This document shows positions 27,980-36,987 of a stretch of DNA of 64,000 nucleotides, piece by piece (position 1 is the stretch's first letter; every line of letters starts with the position of its first letter). The stretch spans positions 1 to 64,000 of the forward strand of contig JARLHE010000061.1 of the NCBI GenBank assembly GCA_031292385.1, given 5' to 3'. The notes under the pieces are model-generated. The model had not been told where the DNA came from and ran no database searches. It saw only the letters and a program-made list of their open reading frames with translations. The DNA is from Oligoflexia bacterium (GTDB lineage: Bacteria > Bdellovibrionota > UBA1018). The position numbers were made by a program, and so were the translations under genes.

Positions 27980-28540
27980 ATGCGTTGGAACTGCCCCCAC
28001 TGCGGAAGAAGCCTTCACTTAGCCGATAAGAAAATTCCCAAACATTGGGCCTTTTCGAAATGCATCGACTGCCGCGGCTTCGCGCTGATTCGAAACGGCG
28101 CCCGCAATATCATCAAGGTGGACGGAACTCCCGCGGATGAAAAAGTTTTGGCCTCCGAGGCCTACACCGTCTCCGGGCGAACCGAGATCTCCACCACGGT
28201 CCAACCCGATGGATCGGTGATCGCGGCCGCCGCGCCGATGATGCCGGAACCGCCTCTCGAGACCGAGCCGCCGTCTCCGGCAAGCGCGGAACCAGCCAAA
28301 CCCGCGATCAAGCCCGTCACCCGTCGACGGATGTCGCTTGCCGAAATGCAAGCCGCCGCGATCGCCGCCCGTGCCGCCGCCCTATCGGAGATCGCCGCCG
28401 CGATTCGAGGCAACACGCAATCGTTCCCAATGCCTCTTCCCGAACCGCCGTTTGATTCCGCGCGCGCGCGTCTCGTCCCGATCCTTGCCGGATTGTTCGC
28501 GGCGATCGCGGTCGGCGCGGCGTTTTTTCATTTTTTCTAG
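27980..28540 (+). CDS. Zinc-ribbon protein with C-terminal membrane anchor
   Basis: A 186-aa protein starting with a zinc ribbon (MRWNCPHCGRSLHLADKKIP followed by C-I-D-C, four Cys). It continues through a Pro/Glu/Ala-rich linker (about 85-130) to an Ala-rich helix and one C-terminal transmembrane segment (LVPILAGLFAAIAVGAAFFHF). The ribbon resembles MJ0042-type domains often fused to membrane segments in deltaproteobacteria. The function is unknown. It is convergent with the GT39 gene, 1 bp apart. Confidence 0.7.
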   Translation: MRWNCPHCGRSLHLADKKIPKHWAFSKCIDCRGFALIRNGARNIIKVDGTPADEKVLASEAYTVSGRTEISTTVQPDGSVIAAAAPMMPEPPLETEPPSPASAEPAKPAIKPVTRRRMSLAEMQAAAIAARAAALSEIAAAIRGNTQSFPMPLPEPPFDSARARLVPILAGLFAAIAVGAAFFHFF

Positions 28541-28541
28541 G

Positions 28542-30023
28542 CTAGCGGCGCGGATCGCAACGCCAGACCTCGACCCATTTCGCGAGGATTCCGCCCCGGA
28601 GCGCTTCGAGACGCTGAATTTTCACGCAACTCGCGTCCGCGAATTCCGGCGGAGCATCGTAACGGATATCCGTGACGAAGAAGATCGATTTCTTCAGCAC
28701 GCCCCGACCCGAGCTCTCGTCCGCCAGGATACCGAGATCGGGCCATTCGTCCCGCTCCTTGATCTCGCGAGGGATGAGCGTCACCGACGATTCCGGGCCG
28801 AGAGCGAAAAATGCCTGTCCCGCGGTTTGATAGCGCGAACCGACGACCGGAACGCGCAAATCGCTGTTTCCGGGCAGTGAGCGCAAATAGGGCTCCAAGA
28901 GGTTCCATGCCGTCAGGTCATTGGTCACATCCAGGCGCGGGTCCTGACCCTTTCCCTGAAACGACGCGAGCGCCCAGTTCCCGACCGGAATATGACAGGC
29001 CAGAACGACGAAAACGCCGAGCGCAAGACCGTAGCCGCGCTGAAGCCGAGCCAAGCGCTGCCACTTCCCTCGCCCATACGACCAGCCCAACGCCAGCATG
29101 AGCGGCCACCACCCAATCAGCGCCCAGTGCGGTTTGAAATCGGACCAAAGCGGCTGCACGCAATAAATCAGCAGCGCGGGAAGCGCCCAAACCCAAAGGT
29201 AGGAAAAGACGAGCTCGCGCTTGCGAAACAGCTTCGAAAAACTGGCGAAAGAAAAAAACAGCAGCGCCGGCCCGGCCGCAACCGCTTCGATGACCCAAAA
29301 ACGCAGATAGCGCGAAAAAGAGAGGGCGCTACCCGCGTGGCGATCGCGGATCTGGTAAAGAATCGACGCCCATTGATGATGAGCGTTCCAGATGAGGAGC
29401 GGAAGCGACGCCAGCGCCGCGCTCAAAAAGATCACCGCGCAACCCCGAACCTTCGCGCTCGAGCCTCGTGCCCAAAGCAGAATGGAAAGCCCCGCGGAGC
29501 CCGCGACCAGCACGCCGGAGTATTTGGACAAAATGGCGAAAACAACGCCCAAAGCCAGCAAAAGGTAATCGCTTGCGGAAGGGTTTTCCTCGGTGATGAA
29601 TCCCCAGCACCCGGAAAACGCGAGCATCCATCCGAAAATCAGAGGAAGATCGGGCACCATCATCCAGGAGAGCGCGAAAATCCCCGCAAGCGACAGGACG
29701 ACCGTACCCGCGCCCGTGAGGCGTTCCTCCGAAACTCCCGCTTTCTCGAACCAGCGCAGAACCAGGGCGAAGCTCGCCGAAATCAGCGCCGCCGACGGAA
29801 AGCGCACCATCGCGGACGAATGCGTTCCCAATAACCAACCCAAGACGTGCTGCGAAACGGCGATCAGCCAGGCCACCATCGGGGGATGGTACGCGTAAGC
29901 CCAGGCGGGCCTTTGGGCAAGCGCCCAATAGTAAGCCTCGTCATCCGTGAGGCCGATGAGCACGCCGTGGATCCAAAGAACGAAAAAAAGCGCGAGGGGA
30001 AGCTTAAGACGATTTCTTATCAT
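28542..30023 (-). CDS. GT39-family (ArnT/PMT-like) glycosyltransferase
   Basis: A 493-aa inner-membrane enzyme with about ten hydrophobic segments and the periplasmic-loop signature DDEAYYW (27-33) followed by YHPPMVAWLI. Both are typical of PMT_2/ArnT enzymes that use polyprenyl-phosphate sugar donors, for example to modify lipid A or glycans. The acceptor cannot be told from sequence. Its start overlaps the 3' end of the M14 peptidase gene by 20 bp on the same strand. Confidence 0.88.
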   Translation of the reverse strand: MIRNRLKLPLALFFVLWIHGVLIGLTDDEAYYWALAQRPAWAYAYHPPMVAWLIAVSQHVLGWLLGTHSSAMVRFPSAALISASFALVLRWFEKAGVSEERLTGAGTVVLSLAGIFALSWMMVPDLPLIFGWMLAFSGCWGFITEENPSASDYLLLALGVVFAILSKYSGVLVAGSAGLSILLWARGSSAKVRGCAVIFLSAALASLPLLIWNAHHQWASILYQIRDRHAGSALSFSRYLRFWVIEAVAAGPALLFFSFASFSKLFRKRELVFSYLWVWALPALLIYCVQPLWSDFKPHWALIGWWPLMLALGWSYGRGKWQRLARLQRGYGLALGVFVVLACHIPVGNWALASFQGKGQDPRLDVTNDLTAWNLLEPYLRSLPGNSDLRVPVVGSRYQTAGQAFFALGPESSVTLIPREIKERDEWPDLGILADESSGRGVLKKSIFFVTDIRYDAPPEFADASCVKIQRLEALRGGILAKWVEVWRCDPRR

Positions 30024-30972
30024 GATCTGGGATGACGAATTCGATCATCGTGCGAATCCCGGCGCTGAAAGATCGCCAGTACTGCTCGGCCTTGGCCGGA
30101 TTCGCCGTCGGGAGCTCCAACGTCAAAGTCGGGATGCCCATTTCCTGCCCGGCATAATTGCCGAGCGAACCCGGGAAATAGCCCGTGGAAACCGCCTTGA
30201 GCTTCGAGCGAAGCGCCAGGCAATCGCGAACGTAGTATCTCGGAAATCGGGCCAGCGACAGGATATTCGGCCCGTCGTAATCCAGATGGTTCAGCGGCGA
30301 ATGGATGGCGAGGATCTTTTTCGGGTGATATTTTTGGATCAAATCTTCCTGAAAGCGCGTTTCGGGCTCGGATGCCGCCGCCTTACCGGGAAAGCGGCGA
30401 GGATCGGATCGCAAACGCTTGGTCCAGGCCGCAATCGCGCGGTCCTTCCAGTCATGCGTGTCGAAATTGCGATTCACGTCCACTCCGTTGGCATTCATGC
30501 GCGTGCGCGGTTTTCGATAAAATCCGTCCGGGTTGACGAAAGGCGCGATGACGACTCGGGCGTTTTTCAAGTTCGCCTGGTTTTCCATCGCCCAGCGAGC
30601 GACCTTGAAGCCCAAATAAATCGGCGTCACTTCATCGCCGTGAATGGCGGAAAAAATCAAGGTGACATTGGTGGAATCGGGATCACCGAATTCCGCGTAA
30701 ACCAGCGGCCGGCCTTGAACGGATTTTCCGCCCATCTTCCATTGAATACCCGCGCAGGGCTCCAGGCTCTTTCCTTGCGTGTTCCAGTTCAACGCCGCGA
30801 TTTGATCCCGCAGCTCGGAGCACCAGGCGTCTTCCGACGCTGACGCAGGGCCATTCGATGCGGCGCTGTTTTGCGTATTTTCCAGCGCCGCGCGAACATC
30901 CGGAGCCAGCCCTACCGAAAGGGCGATCATCAGTATCGCGGGGGTAACAGCGGTAAATACTTTTGTCATCAT
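30004..30972 (-). CDS. M14-family zinc carboxypeptidase (MpaA-like)
   Basis: A 322-aa exported peptidase with a signal peptide (hydrophobic 9-23, cleavage near VRA). An M14 domain has HGDE (H111, E114), NRNF (167-170, substrate carboxylate recognition), a third zinc ligand at H224 and the catalytic Glu in LELP (about 286). MpaA relatives cleave the gamma-D-Glu-meso-Dap bond in murein peptides. A murein role fits the envelope genes around it but is inferred. Confidence 0.82.
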   Translation of the reverse strand: MMTKVFTAVTPAILMIALSVGLAPDVRAALENTQNSAASNGPASASEDAWCSELRDQIAALNWNTQGKSLEPCAGIQWKMGGKSVQGRPLVYAEFGDPDSTNVTLIFSAIHGDEVTPIYLGFKVARWAMENQANLKNARVVIAPFVNPDGFYRKPRTRMNANGVDVNRNFDTHDWKDRAIAAWTKRLRSDPRRFPGKAAASEPETRFQEDLIQKYHPKKILAIHSPLNHLDYDGPNILSLARFPRYYVRDCLALRSKLKAVSTGYFPGSLGNYAGQEMGIPTLTLELPTANPAKAEQYWRSFSAGIRTMIEFVIPDHDKKSS

Positions 30973-30976
30973 TCGG

Positions 30977-31600
30977 TTACTGCTCGCTTTTCCTCAGCTT
31001 GCGATGACTATTGTACCATTGAGCCGCCATCGCCAAAACCACTAAACCGATCAAGGCCGCGATACCGTGCTCGGCTTTCTGGATCGCGCGGATCACCTGC
31101 TCGATATTGTCGCCAAAGATGACAACCGCCCCGATGATCAAGGGCACGCTGATCAACGCCGCCAAACCGTCGTAAAAAAGAAAAACGCGATAAGGAAGAT
31201 GAAGCGTGCCGGCGCAAAAAAAGATCGGGGCGCGAAAACCGGGCATGAAGCGGGCGGCGAAAATGAGCGGGTTCCCGCGAGCGCGAAATTTTCTCTGAAC
31301 CGAGTTCAGCCGGTCATCGGGAAGCAGCTTATGGAAAATCCACTTCTTCGTCAGCTTGCGCCCGAAGTGCGCGCCCAAAAAAAACATGATCGTGTCGCCC
31401 AACGTAACCCCGAGATAGGCGACGATCATCGCGCCGACGACACTGATCAAGCCGTAATAGGCGGCGATGCCGGCCATGAAGAGCGTCAGATCTTCGGGAA
31501 TCGGGAGTCCCAAGCCGCAAACCAGCAGAATACCGAAGACCACCAGATAGATCGTCGAGCTCGAGAACTGCAAAAGAAAATCAAGAAGTTGCTGATCCAT
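30977..31600 (-). CDS. DedA-family membrane protein
   Basis: A 207-aa multi-pass inner-membrane protein. It has the DedA signature region GLPIPEDLTLFMAGIAAYYG, then GVTLGDTIMFFLGAHFGRKL and FAARFMPGFRAPIFFCAGTL. DedA proteins are lipid-carrier flippases needed for membrane homeostasis. Its start overlaps the 3' end of xerC by 20 bp. Confidence 0.9.
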   Translation of the reverse strand: MDQQLLDFLLQFSSSTIYLVVFGILLVCGLGLPIPEDLTLFMAGIAAYYGLISVVGAMIVAYLGVTLGDTIMFFLGAHFGRKLTKKWIFHKLLPDDRLNSVQRKFRARGNPLIFAARFMPGFRAPIFFCAGTLHLPYRVFLFYDGLAALISVPLIIGAVVIFGDNIEQVIRAIQKAEHGIAALIGLVVLAMAAQWYNSHRKLRKSEQ

Positions 31601-32537
31601 TTTTTTTCGTGTGCAGCGGGTGCGCTCCTCGATATTCGTCCAAGAGCGCTCCTAAGTCCACATGAGTGTATCTTTGGGTCGTCGAAAGCCGGGCATGGCC
31701 CAGGAGCTCTTGAATTACCCTCAAATCAGCCCCCGCGGCCAAAAGATGGGTCGCGAAGCTATGCCTCAAGCCGTGCGGCGAGAGATTTTTCGCTGAAGCG
31801 ATTCGCACCAGATGCCTTGCCACGGTTCTCGCCACGCTTCGAGAGGTCAGGCGCCCTCCCCTATAATTGACAAAAACCGGCGACTTGCCGTGAAGCCCTT
31901 CTCCTTGAGCGCGCCTTCTTTCCCAGTAGGCGCGAAGAGCCTCGACGGCGGGCGGCCCGAGCGGAACCCGCCTTTCCTTGGATCCCTTGCCGAAAACGGT
32001 GGCCCAGCCACGCTCCAAGTCCACATCGCCCATACTCAAGCCGACGCCCTCCGAAACGCGTAAACCGGATCCATAGAGCAATTCAAAAATGGCCCGATCG
32101 CGCAACCCGAGCGAGGTGGTCAGATCCGGCGCCTCGATCAGTTCCTCCATCTCCTCGATTTTGAGAAAATTCGGAAGGTTCTTCTCTTTTTTCGGCGAAG
32201 AAACCCACTGCCCCACGTCCCGGTCGATCCAGCCGCGCATCCTGAAATACCGCAACATCGAACGAATCGCGGAAAGCCTCCGGCAAATCGAGGCGCGCTC
32301 ATGGGTATCGTAAAGAGACGCCAGATAGGATCGAAGATGAACCGGCTCCAAACGCTCAGCCAAAGCGGCGGTATCCGCGATTTTCCTGACCGACTCGAGA
32401 TCGTCAAGCCAGTGCTCCAGGTCGATGCGGTAAGCTCGTAAAGTATGCGCGCTAAGCCGCCTCTGAGTCGCCAAAAAGCTCAGGAATTCCTCAATCGCGG
32501 CTCGAAGTGGCATTAAATGGGAGGTCGGGACTTTCAA
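31581..32537 (-). CDS. xerC: Tyrosine recombinase XerC
   Basis: A site-specific recombinase that resolves chromosome dimers at dif with XerD. The 318-aa protein has the SAM-like N-terminal domain and the catalytic set R160 (SGLRVSE), a Lys in the beta-hairpin (GKGSKERR), H255-x-x-R258 (HGLRH), H281 (GHARL) and the nucleophile Y290 (QRYTH). Length and lack of mobile-element context favour the housekeeping enzyme over a phage integrase. XerC versus XerD cannot be separated with certainty here. Confidence 0.88.
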   Translation of the reverse strand: MKVPTSHLMPLRAAIEEFLSFLATQRRLSAHTLRAYRIDLEHWLDDLESVRKIADTAALAERLEPVHLRSYLASLYDTHERASICRRLSAIRSMLRYFRMRGWIDRDVGQWVSSPKKEKNLPNFLKIEEMEELIEAPDLTTSLGLRDRAIFELLYGSGLRVSEGVGLSMGDVDLERGWATVFGKGSKERRVPLGPPAVEALRAYWERRRAQGEGLHGKSPVFVNYRGGRLTSRSVARTVARHLVRIASAKNLSPHGLRHSFATHLLAAGADLRVIQELLGHARLSTTQRYTHVDLGALLDEYRGAHPLHTKKNGSATS

Positions 32538-32583
32538 GGTCCTTTTAGTTTAACGGGGTTCCGAACCGTGTTAAAGGAGCACC

Positions 32584-33936
32584 ATGTCATCCCAAATTCA
32601 CATCGTCGGAGCAGGCCTTGCGGGCAGCGAAGCCGCCTATTATTTGGCGCAACGTGGAGTTCAAGTCATCCTTCACGAAATGAGGCCGGCCCTCATGACC
32701 CCAGCCCATAAAACAGATCGCTGCGGGGAACTGGTCTGCAGCAACTCGTTTAAATCCAAAGCGCCTCACTCGGCGCCGGGAATGCTGAAAGCCGAAATGA
32801 AGCGAGTGAGTTCGCTCGTTCTCGAGTGCGCCGAAGAATGCTCCGTCCCGGGAGGAGAGGCGATGACCGTCGATCGCGACCTCTTCGCTGAGAAAATCAC
32901 CCATAAACTGCGTTCTCACCCCAATATCCAAATGGTGGGGGAAGAGGTCACGCGCCCGGCCGAGGGAGAAATCACTTTGCTGGCTACCGGCCCCCTCACT
33001 TCCGACCGTCTCGGCGAATGGCTCGGCAAGGCGACCGGTGCCGAAGACCTCTATTTTTACGATGCGATCGCACCCATCATCGATGCCGCGACGATCGATA
33101 TGGACCGGGCATTCGTGGCGAACCGCTACGATAAGGGCGGCGAGGAAGCTTACATCAATTGCCCGATGAACGAGGCGGAGTACAACGCCTTCATCGACGC
33201 GTTGATGGGAGCGGAGAAAATCCCGCCCAAGAATTTCGAAAAAGAAAAATATTTCCAAGGATGCCAGCCCATCGAGGCAATTGCCAACACGGGACGCGAC
33301 AGCTTGCGCTTCGGGCCGATGAAACCGGTCGGCTTGACCGACCCGAGAACCGGCGCCAGACCTTACGCGGTCATTCAGCTTCGTCCGGAGAATCTCGCGA
33401 AAATCGCCTATAATTTAGTGGGCTTTCAGACCAAGCTCAAATACGGGGAACAAACGCGGGTCTTTCGGCTGATCCCCGCCCTTCACCGCGCGGAATTCCT
33501 GCGGCTCGGCTCCATTCATCGCAACACTTATGTCTGCGGGCCGCGCGTCCTGAGACCCGATCTCTCGCTCAAAGGGCATCCCCGCGTTTATTTGGCCGGG
33601 CAAATCACCGGCGTCGAAGGCTACCTTGAATCGGCGGCGTGCGGAATCCTCGCGGCGATTTTTATCGAACAACGCCTGCGCCAGCTGCCGCACCAAAGCC
33701 CCCCGGGCAATACGGCTTTCGGGTCCCTGCTCCGACATATAATTGGCAGCGAACCCGGGAATTACCAGCCGGCCAACATGAACTTCTCTATTTTCGATGT
33801 AAACTTATTTGATGGCGTGACCGGGCTCAAGCAGCGCGACCAAGCGCGGGCCGCCATGGCCGCGCAAAGCATCGACAATTTCTCGAAATGGTGGAGCAGC
33901 CGGGAATGCGGGAATATCGCTGAACGGCAGCCTTAA
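32584..33936 (+). CDS. trmFO: Folate-dependent tRNA(uracil-54) methyltransferase TrmFO
   Basis: It forms ribothymidine at tRNA position 54 using methylenetetrahydrofolate and FADH2. The 450-aa protein has the N-terminal FAD-binding GAGLAGSEAAYYLAQRGVQV, the TDRCGELVCSNSFKS motif and the C-terminal LAGQITGVEGYLESAACG typical of the GidA/TrmFO group. AAAGGAG lies before the ATG. Confidence 0.97.
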   Translation: MSSQIHIVGAGLAGSEAAYYLAQRGVQVILHEMRPALMTPAHKTDRCGELVCSNSFKSKAPHSAPGMLKAEMKRVSSLVLECAEECSVPGGEAMTVDRDLFAEKITHKLRSHPNIQMVGEEVTRPAEGEITLLATGPLTSDRLGEWLGKATGAEDLYFYDAIAPIIDAATIDMDRAFVANRYDKGGEEAYINCPMNEAEYNAFIDALMGAEKIPPKNFEKEKYFQGCQPIEAIANTGRDSLRFGPMKPVGLTDPRTGARPYAVIQLRPENLAKIAYNLVGFQTKLKYGEQTRVFRLIPALHRAEFLRLGSIHRNTYVCGPRVLRPDLSLKGHPRVYLAGQITGVEGYLESAACGILAAIFIEQRLRQLPHQSPPGNTAFGSLLRHIIGSEPGNYQPANMNFSIFDVNLFDGVTGLKQRDQARAAMAAQSIDNFSKWWSSRECGNIAERQP

Positions 33937-33967
33937 CAACTCGGGAGCTTCGGTATAGAATTTCAGA

Positions 33968-34561
33968 ATGCAGATCGTCGCACAGGGACCGCGAATTTAT
34001 CTTCGGGAAATGTCACCTTCTGACTGGAAAGCCGTAAACGTCTACGCTTCCGATCCAAAAGTGATCGAGCTTCAGGGCTGGGGCCCGCATACCGAGAATG
34101 ATTCAAAAGACTGGGTCGCGCTCGCGATCCGCGAAGCATCCGTCAAACCCAGGAAAATGTTTTATTTCGGCATCTGCCTCAACGCCGACGACCAACTGAT
34201 CGGGGGCGCGAGCGTGCAGCGCATGACCGATCCGATCAATTACGGAACCGCCGAGATCGGGCTCTACCTTCGCAGCGATCAATGGCGCCAGGGCTACGGA
34301 AGAGAAGCGATCAAACTGCTGATCCCGCATATTTTCGAAAACACGAACATTCACCGGCTCGTCGGACGCTGCCGAGAGGCCAACCAGGCCTCGGCCCGGC
34401 TTCTCGAATCAGTGGGTTTCCGGAAAGAAGGGCACTTCATCCGGGACGTCCTCATCCGAGGCAAGCTGACGAATTCGTACTCGTTTGCCCTTCTTAAAGA
34501 AGAGTACAATACGAGCGCGACCGAGCATATCAGCCTGGATCGGCTTCAATCATTGGTGTGA
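33968..34561 (+). CDS. GNAT acetyltransferase (RimJ/RimL type)
   Basis: A 197-aa N-acetyltransferase with the RimJ/RimL-like pattern: RIYLREMSPSDWKAVNVYAS at the start and GLYLRSDQWRQGYGREAIKL as the acetyl-CoA-binding motif A. NQASARLLESVGFRKEGHFI is motif B. It probably acetylates a protein N-terminus or small molecule; the substrate is unknown. Confidence 0.85.
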   Translation: MQIVAQGPRIYLREMSPSDWKAVNVYASDPKVIELQGWGPHTENDSKDWVALAIREASVKPRKMFYFGICLNADDQLIGGASVQRMTDPINYGTAEIGLYLRSDQWRQGYGREAIKLLIPHIFENTNIHRLVGRCREANQASARLLESVGFRKEGHFIRDVLIRGKLTNSYSFALLKEEYNTSATEHISLDRLQSLV

Positions 34562-34567
34562 ACGCGC

Positions 34568-35050
34568 CTAGCCGTGCATCAACCGCTTGAGATCGGCTAA
34601 AACTTCGGCTTCGTGTCCTTCCGGTTTGACAGCGGGGTAGACTTTCCGAATAACGCCCTTGGGATCGACGATAAAGGTCACGCGATTCCAGTACATCTTG
34701 CCTTTGTATTCGTCTTGTCCCACGCCCAAGGCCTTCAAGAGCTCCGCGCGCGTGTCGGCGAGCAGCGGAATCGTAAAGCTGAATTTGTCGCAAAAATCCT
34801 TATGAGAAGCGACGTCGTCTTGGCTTAGGCCGAAGACCGAGACATCGACCTTATCGAACTCGGGCTTGGCCTTTGAAAAGCCTCGGCCTTCAAGGGTGCA
34901 ACCCGGGGTATCGTCCTTGGGGTAAACGTACAGAACGAACCATTTGCCCGCCAAGTCGGCGAGCTGAACCGTCTTCTTGTCCTGATTCGGCAAGCTGAAC
35001 TGAGGAAATGGGCGACCTTCGGTCAAAAGGCTGGATGAAAGTTGGCTCAT
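34568..35050 (-). CDS. bcp: Thiol peroxidase Bcp/PrxQ, lacking the usual resolving Cys
   Basis: A peroxiredoxin that reduces hydroperoxides in the cytoplasm. The 160-aa protein has the peroxidatic site DDTPGCTLEGRGF with C51. The typical resolving Cys five residues later is Arg here, so the common alpha-2 disulfide cannot form. C87 (FCDKFSF) may substitute, as in the alpha-3-type PrxQ subgroup. The start is ATG 35050, preceded by GAAGGAGA at good spacing. It is divergent from yebC. Confidence 0.9.
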   Translation of the reverse strand: MSQLSSSLLTEGRPFPQFSLPNQDKKTVQLADLAGKWFVLYVYPKDDTPGCTLEGRGFSKAKPEFDKVDVSVFGLSQDDVASHKDFCDKFSFTIPLLADTRAELLKALGVGQDEYKGKMYWNRVTFIVDPKGVIRKVYPAVKPEGHEAEVLADLKRLMHG

Positions 35051-35122
35051 GAAATCTAAATCTCCTTCGAACAATTTTCTATCCTGGATTTTGGCCCAAA
35101 AACAGGGCAATTATAAGTCACT

Positions 35123-35848
35123 ATGGGCGCCCAATGGAAACACGCAGGCCGTCAGGCCAACGCCGCCAAACGCGGCGCGATGATCAGCAAGTTGGCTAAA
35201 GAAATTCAAATCGCCGCCAAACAGGGCGGCGCCGACCCGGGCGGTAATTCGAGATTGCGCACGGCGCTTGAAGCGGCACGCAGGCAATCGGTACCCCGCG
35301 ACGTCATTGAGCGCGCGGTCAAAAAAGGCGCGGGCCTGCTTGAAGGGGCTAGCTACGAGCTCGTCACCTACGAAGGATTCGCGCCCCATAAAGTTCCCGT
35401 CATCGTCGAGTGCATGACCGACAACAAAAACCGGACCGCCTCGGACATCCGTATTTTGTTCCGCAAAGGACAGCTCGGCTCCAGCGGCTCCGTCGGCTAT
35501 CTCTTCGACCGGATGGGCGTGATCGAAGCTGCGCATTCTGATCGTTCGATCGATATCGAGGGTGCGGCTATCGAAGCCGGCGCGCAAAACGTCGAGAAGA
35601 TGGAAGACTCGGTCGATGAGAACGGCAAGCCGCAAATCGGCGCGCGTTTTTTCACCGAAACCACCGACCTCGATGCCGTGAACAAGGCCCTGATCGAAGC
35701 CGGTTGGGCGACCTCGGCGGCCGAGATGCGCTACATTCCGAAAAGCCTGATCACGCTGGGCGACGCGGAGTCGAAAGATGTCATCGCCTTCCTGGAAGAC
35801 ATTGACGACAACGACGACGTCCACCGGGTCTATCCGGCGCTCGCTTAA
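35123..35848 (+). CDS. yebC: YebC/PmpR-family protein
   Basis: A 241-aa protein with the family N-terminus GAQWKHAGRQANAAKRGAMI and KLAKEIQIAAKQGGADPGGN. It continues with the middle RGQ-like DNKNRTASDIRILFRKGQL and the C-terminal ETTDLDAVNKALIEAGW. YebC proteins were described as DNA-binding regulators and more recently as translation factors easing proline-rich stalling. Which applies here is not known. Confidence 0.95.
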   Translation: MGAQWKHAGRQANAAKRGAMISKLAKEIQIAAKQGGADPGGNSRLRTALEAARRQSVPRDVIERAVKKGAGLLEGASYELVTYEGFAPHKVPVIVECMTDNKNRTASDIRILFRKGQLGSSGSVGYLFDRMGVIEAAHSDRSIDIEGAAIEAGAQNVEKMEDSVDENGKPQIGARFFTETTDLDAVNKALIEAGWATSAAEMRYIPKSLITLGDAESKDVIAFLEDIDDNDDVHRVYPALA

Positions 35849-36780
35849 ACAACGCGGGTCAATACCGGCTTTCCGGAAAAATGCGCTCTTAGGTCATCGC
35901 AAACCAGCTTCGCCATCGCTTGGCGAGTCGACCAGGTTCCGCTGGCGACATGCGGAGCCAGCACCACGTTCTCAAGAGCCATGAGTTCCGCGGGCACGCG
36001 GGGCTCGTGCGCGAAAACGTCGAGAGCGGCCGCGCGAATCGTCTTCGACCGGAGCGCTTCGATCAATGCCGGCTCATCGATCAAGGACCCGCGCGCGATG
36101 TTCACCAAAGTCCCGTCCGGTCCCAACGCCCGAAGAACTTTTTCATCGATGAGCGATTGCGTGGCGGCGCCACCAGGCGCGCTGACCACCAGAAAATCCA
36201 CATGAGCGGCAAGCGCTTCCACGTCGGGAAAGAATGAATAGGGGACGTCGGATTTAGGTTTCGGATTCGTGTAGGCGATCGACATCCCGAAAGCCTCGGC
36301 CCGGTGAGCGACCGCCCGACCAATCCTTCCCAAACCGACGATCCCGAGCCGCGCCCCGCTCACCCGATGCATGAGCGGAAAGGCGCCCGCTTCCCAGCAT
36401 TTTTCGCGAACGAAGCGATCCGCCTGCACAACTCCGCGCGAGGCCGCGAGCAAAAGAGTCATGGCGAAATCGGCGACATCCGCCGTCAACACGTCCGGGG
36501 TGTTGGTGACCACGATCCCGCGCGCCCGCGCCGTCTCGACATCGATCGAATCGTATCCGACGCTGTAGGTGGAAATAATCTCCAGTCGAGGCAGACGCCC
36601 GATCAATCCGGCCGTCACGGGAACCCACGCCGTCGCGGCGATTCCGCGGATCTTCGGCGCAACCTCTTCAAAGGCCGGATCCGCCGGGCCGCCTATCAAC
36701 GTATGAAGGATAAAATCCCGCTCCAAATCCTGCGCGAGAAAAGAAGGCAATGCGGAAACAGCTAACAACTCAGGCTTCAT
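35845..36780 (-). CDS. D-isomer-specific 2-hydroxyacid dehydrogenase
   Basis: An NAD(P)-dependent oxidoreductase of 311 aa. The Rossmann motif is GIVGLGRIGRAVAHRAEAFG, and the catalytic residues are Arg in NIARGSLID, Glu in FAHEPRVP and His in APHVASGT. It resembles glyoxylate/hydroxypyruvate reductases; the substrate is not fixed by sequence. ATG 36780 is chosen because a small membrane-protein gene ends 4 bp upstream. Confidence 0.88.
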   Translation of the reverse strand: MKPELLAVSALPSFLAQDLERDFILHTLIGGPADPAFEEVAPKIRGIAATAWVPVTAGLIGRLPRLEIISTYSVGYDSIDVETARARGIVVTNTPDVLTADVADFAMTLLLAASRGVVQADRFVREKCWEAGAFPLMHRVSGARLGIVGLGRIGRAVAHRAEAFGMSIAYTNPKPKSDVPYSFFPDVEALAAHVDFLVVSAPGGAATQSLIDEKVLRALGPDGTLVNIARGSLIDEPALIEALRSKTIRAAALDVFAHEPRVPAELMALENVVLAPHVASGTWSTRQAMAKLVCDDLRAHFSGKPVLTRVV

Positions 36781-36784
36781 TTGC

Positions 36785-36940
36785 TCAGACGCCGCGCGAC
36801 GGAACCCAGCCGTTCTCCAGCGCAAGCCAACCGATCGCCAGTAAAATCGCGAAAAGCAGCACCGTAAGGACGATATACAACATATAAGGGTGCTTCCAAA
36901 TCGGACCTTGGTGTTCACGTTCGGGCTTTAATATTTCCAT
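36785..36940 (-). CDS. 51-aa single-pass membrane miniprotein
   Basis: A short frame from ATG 36940 to TGA 36785 encodes a charged N-terminus (MEILKPEREHQGPIWKHPYM), one clear transmembrane helix (LYIVLTVLLFAILLAIGWLA) and a short polar tail. It ends 4 bp before the start of the dehydrogenase gene, so the two are probably co-transcribed. No family was recognised. The composition (sharp hydrophobic block, Lys/Arg/Glu flank) makes chance unlikely. Confidence 0.6.
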   Translation of the reverse strand: MEILKPEREHQGPIWKHPYMLYIVLTVLLFAILLAIGWLALENGWVPSRGV

Positions 36941-36987
36941 AGGCTGATACTAGCACTAAATAATGGCTTGGGGTATCGTCGCAGCAA

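Noticed and set aside
27801-28022. A 73-codon frame across repeat copy A
   Set aside because: It consists of the repeat arms and overlaps the zinc-ribbon gene in another frame.
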